Origin: JAGTVB01 sp964624765
GTDB lineage: Bacteria; Pseudomonadota; Gammaproteobacteria; HK1
Reading direction: 5' to 3'
NCBI GenBank assembly: GCA_964624765.1
Contig: CAZUZO010000110.1
Location: 1-11,882 of the forward strand
Length of the DNA: 11,882 nucleotides
Shown here: piece by piece, positions 6,589 to 11,882 of the stretch
Numbering within the stretch: position 1 is the stretch's first letter
Layout of the letters: each line of letters opens with the position of its first letter
The notes under the pieces: model-generated
What the model was told of the DNA's origin: nothing
The model's input: only the letters and a program-made list of their open reading frames with translations
Databases searched by the model: none
Program-made: the position numbers and the translations under genes

Positions 6589-7827
6589 TCATGCCGCGCC
6601 GTCGGGGACCCATTGGTTCAGAACCGCCCTATAAAAGTGCACAAGATCCTCGGCCGTCGGAGCCTGCTTTCGGCGTGCAGCAAACTCGCGCACCTGGCTC
6701 AGCAATGGGCCAATGTGCTCCCGAGTCACTTGAATGCCCATCCCCTCATAGGCCGATGTCAGAGCATGGGAACCCGAGTGCTTGCCTAGTACGAGCTGAT
6801 GGCAACGCCCTACCTCCGCGGGATCCACCCCCTGGTAATTGCGAACATCTTTGAGCAGGCCATCCACGTGGATTCCGGATTCGTGGCAAAACGCACCCCC
6901 GCCCACGAGACTCTTCTGCCAGGTCAGACGCCGACCGGATGCCTGTTCCACCAGGCTCGAAAGTCTTGGGAAGCATCGCAGGTCGATCCCGGTGCTGAGC
7001 CCATAAAGATGCTTAAGGCCTATGACCACTTCCTCGAGGGGTGCATTACCCGCGCGCTCGCCCAGCCCATGGACTGTCGTGTTGAGGTGGCTCGCTCCGG
7101 CCCGCGCGGCGGCCAAAGAATTAGCCGTAGCAAGCCCGAGATCGTCGTGGGCATGCATCTCCAGCTCAAGATCCACCGATCGGCGTAGCTGTCGAATGAC
7201 TTCAAATACCCCAAAGGGCTCCATGACGCCGAGCGTATCGGCCACCCGCAAGCGCCGCGCACCCGCTCGGTTTGCCACCTCGGCGACCCGTAACAGAAAG
7301 GTCAGATCAGCACGCGAAGCATCCTCGGCACCCACCGACACCTCTAACCCGAGATCCAAGGCGGCGGGAACGTACTTCTCGATGGCGGCCAGCACCGCAA
7401 AGCGGTCACTCCGAAGCTTATGCCGAATGTGTTGATCCGACACAGGGATCGACAGATCCACCATGTGCACGCCGAGTTCAGCGCACTGCCGCACATCTCC
7501 TTCACACATCCGGCTCCACACCAGGAGCCGCGCCTTAAGCCCCAAGCCCACGACCGCCCGAATACCCTCGCGCTCCGCTGAGCCCATCGCCGGGATACCG
7601 ATCTCCAGCTCAGGAACACCGAGCGCGTCCAGGCCCTGCGCAATGTTGAGCTTCTCCTGGGGACTGAAGGCGACCCCGGCCGACTGTTCGCCATCGCGCA
7701 ACGTCGTGTCATCGATGATCACGTTCCGCTCCGGCCTCGCTAGCGGCGTCATGCGGTCGGTGATGGTCACTGCGCTCGCTCCACGGCCATCGTTTTTCGG
7801 CTTCCTCTTTGCGCCTGGAGATATCAT
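6589..7827 (-). CDS. nifV: Homocitrate synthase NifV
   Basis: Condenses acetyl-CoA with 2-oxoglutarate to homocitrate, the organic ligand of FeMo-cofactor. The TIM-barrel starts with IIDDTTLRDGEQSAGVAF (residues 37-54) and includes ELEIGIPAMG, EDASRADL, HAHDDLGLATANS, the GLGERAGNAPLEE loop and the CHESGIHVDG metal-site region, followed by the LGKHSG communication domain. The 412-residue frame is somewhat longer than typical NifV because of about 35 extra N-terminal residues; ATG at 7752 would give a more usual length, but neither start has a strong binding site. The ATG at 7827 overlaps a stop (TAATG) of a startless frame in the upstream repeat. It ends by overlapping the nifW region. A sigma-54-like element at 7929-7943 could give it its own NifA-dependent transcription. 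Confidence 0.97.
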   Translation of the reverse strand: MISPGAKRKPKNDGRGASAVTITDRMTPLARPERNVIIDDTTLRDGEQSAGVAFSPQEKLNIAQGLDALGVPELEIGIPAMGSAEREGIRAVVGLGLKARLLVWSRMCEGDVRQCAELGVHMVDLSIPVSDQHIRHKLRSDRFAVLAAIEKYVPAALDLGLEVSVGAEDASRADLTFLLRVAEVANRAGARRLRVADTLGVMEPFGVFEVIRQLRRSVDLELEMHAHDDLGLATANSLAAARAGASHLNTTVHGLGERAGNAPLEEVVIGLKHLYGLSTGIDLRCFPRLSSLVEQASGRRLTWQKSLVGGGAFCHESGIHVDGLLKDVRNYQGVDPAEVGRCHQLVLGKHSGSHALTSAYEGMGIQVTREHIGPLLSQVREFAARRKQAPTAEDLVHFYRAVLNQWVPDGAA

Positions 7828-7829
7828 TA

Positions 7830-7925
7830 GGCGTTGGTCATTTCTTCGGGTGCGGCTTGATCGCCTTTACCCTTGGAGCCACCGAATGCTTGAACACCGA
7901 CGGTGTGCTCGAGAACACACCTGAC
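7830..7925 (-). repeat. 95-bp leader repeat, copy 2 (upstream of nifV)
   Basis: This is the partner of 4361-4451. It fills most of the 123-base fdxB-nifV gap and ends 3 bases before the nifV ATG. A hairpin GGTGTG/CACACC (7902-7907, 7916-7921) with an 8-base loop is present, but its pairing is shifted by two columns relative to copy 1, so this is not clean covariation. In the minus frame ending at the nifV-overlapping TAA it reads VGVQAFGGSKGKGD, after an upstream in-frame TGA and with no start codon. It could be a leader RNA element, a dispersed intergenic repeat or the tail of a lost gene. Confidence 0.6.
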
Positions 7926-7928
7926 TAA

Positions 7929-7943
7929 GCATCACCCTGGCCA
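7929..7943 (-). promoter_or_regulatory. Possible sigma-54 promoter for nifV
   Basis: Read on the minus strand the site is TGGCCAGGGTGATGC, with GG and GC separated by exactly 10 bases as sigma-54 requires. It matches TGGC at -24 and TGC at -12, about 100 bases before nifV and just upstream of repeat copy 2. I found no convincing NifA site upstream inside fdxB, so the call is tentative. Confidence 0.35.
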
Positions 7944-7950
7944 ACTCATT

Positions 7951-8283
7951 CTAAGCCGCCACATCCCGAGGCCACGACTGTGGTGCATGGGTCAGGCAAT
8001 TCTTGGGACACACCTTGGAGCAAGCCTCGCAGCCAATGCAATCCAGCGCATCGTGGATGCTCATCACCATAGCGGTCTCATCAGAAAAGCCGTCGTCCTC
8101 GTCGTCCAACCCATCCGCATCCCAGCTCTCGCCGCCTTCACGCTCAACTAGCTGAAATACATCACGAGGGCACGATTTAAAGCAACGTCCACAGCCAATG
8201 CATCGTTTCTGGTCCAGGGCAACGACGAAAGCAGGCGTCCAGGCTGCTCCACCCCGCGTGATACCGGTAATGTGTTCGTTCAT
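7951..8283 (-). CDS. fdxB: Nif-specific ferredoxin III (2[4Fe-4S])
   Basis: A small electron carrier or cluster donor found in nif operons after nifX. The 110-residue protein starts MNEHITGITRGG and has two complete cluster motifs: CIGCGRCFKSCP (Cys28, 31, 34, 38) and CIGCEACSKVCP (Cys82, 85, 88, 92). A long acidic loop (about 55-69, DADGLDDEDDGFSDE) separates them, as in the nif-specific ferredoxin III family. ATG at 8283 has GGAGA 8 bases upstream. It follows nifX by 44 bases. The DUF269 and DUF683 genes that often separate nifX from this ferredoxin are absent. Confidence 0.93.
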   Translation of the reverse strand: MNEHITGITRGGAAWTPAFVVALDQKRCIGCGRCFKSCPRDVFQLVEREGGESWDADGLDDEDDGFSDETAMVMSIHDALDCIGCEACSKVCPKNCLTHAPQSWPRDVAA

Positions 8284-8327
8284 GACTCGATTTCTCCACT
8301 CATCCTTCCTCCTTTATCCTTCACTTT

Positions 8328-8822
8328 TCATCCATCCTCATTCCAACCTTCGGCGTCCATCACCTCGAAGCGCCCCTCGTCACCCGACTCCTCCACACCC
8401 GGCGGGGGTCTTGGTGCTATCCGGAAATCCTGCTTGAGCGTCTTTTGCAGATCCGCAACGAGCACCGAAATAGATGCTCTCGTATCGACCCGCCTGGGGT
8501 GGATACCACGGACAAGGAGTCTGCGTATGGCTCCAGCACCGATCGCTTCGCAGTAAACGAAGGCGCATCCCTCCAATAGCGCAATCCGGGCCGTGAGCTT
8601 CTCTTCACCAGAGCCATCTGGATGCGGGGAACCAAATTGGGCAGCATACAGCAGCCTTGCCTCTCGGGCTGTCACTCGATAGACGGCGTAGCGCTGGGCG
8701 GTGCCGAAGTGTTGGTCCACATGTTTCATGTCCGTAGTGGCAAAGGCCACGCGCACCGCGCCCGATCCATCGTCATGCATCGGAGGCCTATCCACTACGC
8801 GCATGAGACGCCGCAAAGCCAT
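8328..8822 (-). CDS. nifX: FeMo-cofactor carrier NifX
   Basis: NifX binds the NifB-cofactor or VK-cluster and shuttles precursor to and from NifEN. The product has VRVAFATTDMKHVDQHFG, followed by an AQRYAVYRV strand, LLEGCAFVYCEAIGAGAIRRLL and RGIHPRRV, which are typical of the dinitrogenase iron-molybdenum cofactor family, and ends with the NifX tail VMDAEGWNE. The frame is open to 8903, but ATG at 8822 is chosen because GGGAGATCC stands just before it and the resulting N terminus (about 20 residues before VRVAFA) matches other NifX proteins. This start overlaps the end of nifN by 35 bases, implying coupled translation. ATG at 8780 is a less likely alternative. Confidence 0.94.
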   Translation of the reverse strand: MALRRLMRVVDRPPMHDDGSGAVRVAFATTDMKHVDQHFGTAQRYAVYRVTAREARLLYAAQFGSPHPDGSGEEKLTARIALLEGCAFVYCEAIGAGAIRRLLVRGIHPRRVDTRASISVLVADLQKTLKQDFRIAPRPPPGVEESGDEGRFEVMDAEGWNEDG

Positions 8823-10212
8823 CCTGGATCTCCCGTGCTTGGTATTCAGGCTTCTGAGCATAGATGGACCGGTAAGGTGGAACGCCTTGGCGGCGGTGGG
8901 CATTCAACAAATTGGCTAACTCAAAGAGCAGGAACTGCGTTCCTCGATAACCGATCACGCTGCGACTCGCGCTGCCAAACCAGTCATACTGCGGAAAGCC
9001 GGCGCGCAAGAGCGGTATCCCGAGCTGCGTCGCCGTGTCCAGCGCATGGGCGTTTCCGATGAGCAGCTCGGCGCCCCTGGCTCGGGCGAGGCTTTGCATA
9101 TCCTCCAGATCACCCACCTTGACCTCGGCGGTGGGCGCCGCTTCCAAAATGGGCGCGTAGTGGGAGACAACGGCAGCCACCGTCACCGCTCCTACACTGC
9201 CGAGCAGCGAGCTCAGCGCATTGAGATGGTCCGGATCGAGTGCCAGTGCGATGCGACGCCCACCGAGCACAAAATGGGTGTCAAGCATAGCGTCCTGAAG
9301 CTGTGAACGGTGACGCTCGAAACGCTGTGGCACCGCCCTGCCGCTCAGCGAGCGCAGGGCCATCATCAGCTCGTCGCTCGCTTCGAGCCCGAGTAAGTGC
9401 TCGAAACGATATTCTGGAACGCCCGTGCGCTCTTTGAGATAGCCCCCGGCCCGGTAAAGCGAGGCGCCCACCACTAGGGTCGCGATAGCATCCCCTAGCC
9501 GCTTCAAGGACTTCACCGGCAGGCCGCCGACCGTCGTCGGACTAAAGTCCTCTGGCGCGAGATGCCCATCCAACGAGTCCGCCAGATCCGGCAGGACAAC
9601 CGGTTCAAGCCCAAAGGCTTCGATCATCGCCTTCAGCGCTTCCACATCGCCTGGGCTCAGCAATGAGCCCGCCAGGACGTTGACTTGCCAACGACCATTT
9701 TCGCTGGGTTTCGGGCGGTGCAGCCCCATGTTTTCCGGCACCAAGCCCTCGATGAGCGCCTGGACCGCGCGCGCGTAGCCTGTCTCTAAAGATCCGTCAT
9801 AGTCCGGAGTGCTCACCGCCACCACCGCCACATGACCCCATTGGGGGTACTGGCTGCGAAACGTCTTGATGGCTCGTTCCACATCGGATCCCTGAGTCTC
9901 CGCAAGACCCGTCGTCGGGATACCGATAAGGTCCGGTGCGGCTTTCGCGCACAGTGTCGCCAGCCCCTCCACCACGTTATCCTCCGCCCCCATGATGGTG
10001 CTCACCTGATCCATGGCGGTCGTCTGCAGTGGCATCGGCTCTCGGAAGTGCTGAATGAGAAATACCTTGCCAAAAGCGCTACACCCCTGTGAACCATGCA
10101 ACAAGGGGATCGATCGGCGAATACCGAGAAAGGCTAGCGCCGCCCCAACCGTCGGGCTGGTCTTCAACGGTTGCACAGCAAGCGCCTTAGTGCGTCGAAT
10201 GATGGTCGCCAT
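8788..10212 (-). CDS. nifN: FeMo-cofactor scaffold subunit NifN
   Basis: Beta-like subunit of the NifE2N2 scaffold on which the cofactor precursor receives molybdenum and homocitrate. The 474-residue protein aligns along its length with known NifN: KALAVQPLKTS, then LHGSQGCSAFGKVF with Cys44 at the conserved cluster-ligand position, REPMPLQTTAMDQVSTIMG, NVVEGL, IGIPTTGLAETQG, VSTPDYDG, and a C-terminal FPQYDWFG and RGTQFLLFELANLL. The Azotobacter ETQGCD stretch reads ETQGSD here. It starts 5 bases after nifE stops and overlaps nifX at its end. Confidence 0.97.
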   Translation of the reverse strand: MATIIRRTKALAVQPLKTSPTVGAALAFLGIRRSIPLLHGSQGCSAFGKVFLIQHFREPMPLQTTAMDQVSTIMGAEDNVVEGLATLCAKAAPDLIGIPTTGLAETQGSDVERAIKTFRSQYPQWGHVAVVAVSTPDYDGSLETGYARAVQALIEGLVPENMGLHRPKPSENGRWQVNVLAGSLLSPGDVEALKAMIEAFGLEPVVLPDLADSLDGHLAPEDFSPTTVGGLPVKSLKRLGDAIATLVVGASLYRAGGYLKERTGVPEYRFEHLLGLEASDELMMALRSLSGRAVPQRFERHRSQLQDAMLDTHFVLGGRRIALALDPDHLNALSSLLGSVGAVTVAAVVSHYAPILEAAPTAEVKVGDLEDMQSLARARGAELLIGNAHALDTATQLGIPLLRAGFPQYDWFGSASRSVIGYRGTQFLLFELANLLNAHRRQGVPPYRSIYAQKPEYQAREIQDGFAASHARSG

Positions 10213-10217
10213 CGCAC

Positions 10218-11639
10218 TCAGTTCCTACCGGTCGCCTTCGACTGAAGGCTCATCGTCACATCGGATTCCCGCCAAGGCGGCAACCGACGCACCGATTGCC
10301 ACACGGGGCTCTCCAGCGCTCGGCTCAGCCGCTCAGCGAGCGTCAGCATTCCACCGTAGCCGGCATAGCCGAACTCACGCTCCTGATTGATGTCTAGAAA
10401 GGGCAATCGCGCCTTGAGGGCCGTGTAGAGATTGCGCCCCCCAGCGATCAACAGATCCGCACCGTGGGAATAGGCAGCATCGAGTAACGCGCGCGGGTTG
10501 CCATTCTCGATCATGCGTGCATCATCCCCCATCAGCTCCCGAATACGCGCCTTGTCTTCTTCCGTTGACTTGCGCGTGCCGGTCGCCACCACCTCGATAC
10601 CCAGATCTTGGAGCGCGCTGACCACGGACCAGGATTTGACGCCCCCGGTATAAAGCAGGGCCCGCCTGCCATGCAGACGTCGCCGATAAGGGATCAGTGC
10701 TCGGTCGACCACCGCCTCCTCACGGGCGATGAGGGCCTCGGTGCGCTCGGTCAGTGACGGGTCGTCCAGTAGCTCGGCGAAGCGACGCAGAGACGTAGAA
10801 GTGGCTCGCACCCCGTAGAAGCTGCCCTCAAACCATGGCGTACCGTAACGCTCGTTCAGCTTGCGGGCCACGTTGACCTGGGCTTTGGAACAAACCAGCA
10901 TATTGACTTCTGCCCGATGCATCGTCTGCACTTCCCGATAGCGGGCATCGCCAGCGAGGGTGCACAGCACTCGCAAGCCCATCTCATCGAGCAAAGGCAG
11001 CACATGCCAGAGCTCTCCAGCGATGTTGTACTCGCCGATGAGATTGACGTCATGGATCCGGATACCGAGCTCCTGAGCCACCGGCGGCAGTGGATCGGGC
11101 TCGCGTGTCCCGATCACGTATCGCAGCATGGCCTCGCCGGCAATGCGGTTGCCGAGATTCTTGGTACCGTAAAAGCCCGCGGCATCGATGGGGACGACAG
11201 GCACGCCAAAGCGCCGTGCGCTGGCCTTGCACACCGCTTCAATGTCGTCGCCTATGAGAGCCGGCACACAGGTGTTGTAGACAAAAACGGCGGCGGGACG
11301 ATAGCTCGAAATGGCCTGTTTGATGGCATGGAAGAGGCGTTTCTCGCTACGCCCCATGATAACATCCTGCTCCGTGAGGTCTGTCGTCATGCCGATCCGA
11401 TACAGCGTCGAACCGGTGGATCGAGTCCCGCGGTTATCCCAAGTCAATCCCGTGCAGGCGATGGCACCGTGCACGATGTGGGCAACGTCTGCGACGGGCA
11501 GCAAGGCAATGCTCGCCCCATCGAAACAACAACCACCCGCGGTCGCTCCCGGGGTCGGACGTGCACAACCCGATTTGGGTCCCTTGTTGTGAACGCAGGC
11601 TGGCTCGTCGAGCAGCTGTGCGATGGCTTTTGCTTTCAT
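10218..11639 (-). CDS. nifE: FeMo-cofactor scaffold subunit NifE
   Basis: Alpha-like subunit of the NifEN scaffold. The 473-residue protein is full length and collinear with Azotobacter NifE as I recall it. It has EPACVHNK, SGCARPTPGATAGGCCFDG, LPVADVAHIVHG, WDNRGTRSTG, GMTTDLTEQDVIMG, VYNTCVPALIGDD, GFYGTKNLGNRIAGEAM, HDVNLIGEYNIAGE, HRAEVNMLVCSKA, YTGGVKSWSVVSALQDLG and FLDINQEREFGYAGY. Cys25, Cys37, Cys62, Cys124 and Cys250 fall at the same numbers as the conserved NifE cysteines, so cluster binding should be intact. The start is ATG at 11639 with GAGAGGG upstream. It is the first gene of the operon and has its own sigma-54/NifA-type control region. Confidence 0.98.
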   Translation of the reverse strand: MKAKAIAQLLDEPACVHNKGPKSGCARPTPGATAGGCCFDGASIALLPVADVAHIVHGAIACTGLTWDNRGTRSTGSTLYRIGMTTDLTEQDVIMGRSEKRLFHAIKQAISSYRPAAVFVYNTCVPALIGDDIEAVCKASARRFGVPVVPIDAAGFYGTKNLGNRIAGEAMLRYVIGTREPDPLPPVAQELGIRIHDVNLIGEYNIAGELWHVLPLLDEMGLRVLCTLAGDARYREVQTMHRAEVNMLVCSKAQVNVARKLNERYGTPWFEGSFYGVRATSTSLRRFAELLDDPSLTERTEALIAREEAVVDRALIPYRRRLHGRRALLYTGGVKSWSVVSALQDLGIEVVATGTRKSTEEDKARIRELMGDDARMIENGNPRALLDAAYSHGADLLIAGGRNLYTALKARLPFLDINQEREFGYAGYGGMLTLAERLSRALESPVWQSVRRLPPWRESDVTMSLQSKATGRN

Positions 11640-11671
11640 AACGCCCTCTCACGGCTTTTGCTGAGCATACG

Positions 11672-11686
11672 GCAACGCTCATGCCA
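11672..11686 (-). promoter_or_regulatory. Sigma-54 promoter (-24/-12) of nifE
   Basis: On the minus strand the site reads TGGCATGAGCGTTGC: the -24 GG and -12 GC are separated by exactly 10 bases and TTGC matches the -12 consensus. Transcription would start near 11660, about 20 bases before the nifE ATG. The NifA-type site at 11733-11748 supports it. Confidence 0.75.
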
Positions 11687-11704
11687 CATCTCTAACCTTT
11701 TGTT

Positions 11705-11723
11705 TTTAATAATTATTATTAAA
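11705..11723. promoter_or_regulatory. AT-only palindrome, possible bend or IHF region
   Basis: TTTAATAAT-T-ATTATTAAA is a perfect palindrome with 9-base arms around a single T, made wholly of A and T in a GC-rich setting. It lies between the NifA-type site and the nifE sigma-54 element, where IHF or an intrinsic bend normally brings activator and polymerase together. It does not match the IHF consensus closely. It could instead serve the divergent gene. Confidence 0.45.
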
Positions 11724-11732
11724 TGAAAGCGT

Positions 11733-11748
11733 TGTCACAAAGCAAACA
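11733..11748 (-). promoter_or_regulatory. NifA upstream activator sequence
   Basis: On the minus strand the site is TGTTTGCTTTGTGACA, a full match to TGT-N4-T-N5-ACA. Its centre is about 80 bases upstream of the predicted nifE transcription start, a normal position for NifA. It also lies about 20 bases from the divergent start at 11765, so both genes could be affected. Confidence 0.65.
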
Positions 11749-11764
11749 ATCGAGGTGCCATCGC

Positions 11765-11882
11765 ATGAAGCCGACAAATCTCATGGACGCCAATGCAACG
11801 CCCCAAGGACGTCGACGAAACCGTGGCCGGCCCACAACCGAGCTGCTTAGCGGTTGCAAGCCAATCTCTCCGATCTCGCCAC
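11765..11882 (+). CDS. Divergent unknown gene, 5' part only
   Basis: ATG at 11765 opens a frame that stays open for 39 codons to the window edge. GAGGTG stands 7 bases before it, a good ribosome binding site. The visible N terminus begins MKPTNLMDANATP and has a basic stretch, GRRRNRGRP, that could touch nucleic acid. I do not recognise the family. It is transcribed away from nifE and shares its upstream region. Without the rest of the gene no function can be given. Confidence 0.45.
   Translation, partial: MKPTNLMDANATPQGRRRNRGRPTTELLSGCKPISPISP

Noticed and set aside
4428..7921. Compensatory base changes proving a conserved RNA stem in the 95-bp repeats
   Set aside because: Both copies have a hairpin there, but the paired columns are shifted by two positions, so it is not true covariation.
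7830..7945. A small protein gene coupled to nifV (frame ending in TAATG, or an ATG frame starting near 7933)
   Set aside because: The frame that overlaps the nifV start has no start codon after its upstream stop. The ATG frame is about 21 codons and its sequence is not shared with copy 1.
8823..8903. Longer NifX starting at 8903
   Set aside because: It would overlap nifN by 116 bases and add 27 residues absent from known NifX proteins; the ATG at 8822 has a better binding site.
11746..11760. TGGCACCTCGATTGT on the minus strand as a second sigma-54 promoter of nifE
   Set aside because: The -24 half is perfect but the -12 half is GT instead of GC, and it overlaps the NifA-type site; the element at 11672-11686 fits better.
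1..11882. CRISPR arrays, tRNA or rRNA genes, prophage or toxin-antitoxin genes
   Set aside because: I looked for regularly spaced repeats, cloverleaf-like segments and typical small gene pairs and found none.

Overview
The window is a GC-rich stretch of a proteobacterial chromosome that carries most of a molybdenum nitrogenase accessory operon. The Nif proteins closely resemble those I know from Azotobacter and purple sulfur bacteria, and the MutL and CnoX homologues fit the same picture. A diazotrophic gammaproteobacterium is the best guess; I cannot name a genus. A run of 100 N (4455-4554) is a scaffold gap of unknown true size, so this is draft or metagenome assembly.

Right half (5730-11639, all minus strand): nifE-nifN-nifX-fdxB-nifV-nifW-nifZ in transcription order. 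NifE and NifN form the scaffold on which the FeMo-cofactor precursor matures. NifX carries the precursor. FdxB is a 2[4Fe-4S] ferredoxin. NifV makes the homocitrate ligand. NifW and NifZ help mature the MoFe protein. Upstream of nifE there is a clean sigma-54 -24/-12 element, an AT-rich palindrome and a perfect match to the NifA upstream activator consensus, arranged as in known nif promoters. A second sigma-54-like element lies before nifV. A divergent gene starts at 11765 and runs off the window.

Left half (1-5484): housekeeping or unrelated genes. These are mutL, a 58-residue unknown protein, a Nudix hydrolase of the ADP-ribose pyrophosphatase type and a DUF3050 protein, all on the minus strand. 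A CnoX-like thioredoxin-TPR protein lies on the plus strand and converges on nifZ.

Repeats are the most unusual part. A 218-bp non-coding element with 16-bp inverted ends (GAAGCTGTTTCAAAAA) and a TNA target duplication is present complete at 5485-5702, as a nested 339-bp copy at 3236-3574, and as a right end at 1-60. The 5485 copy sits exactly on the cnoX stop codon. The 3236 copy supplies the stop codon of the DUF3050 gene and itself contains a 115-bp insertion flanked by GTATAC. Loose end-like fragments lie at 2354-2380 and 6211-6228. A separate pair of about 95-bp repeats, about 70% identical, sits directly upstream of the DUF3050 gene and of nifV. It matches no family I know and is the best candidate here for something undescribed.
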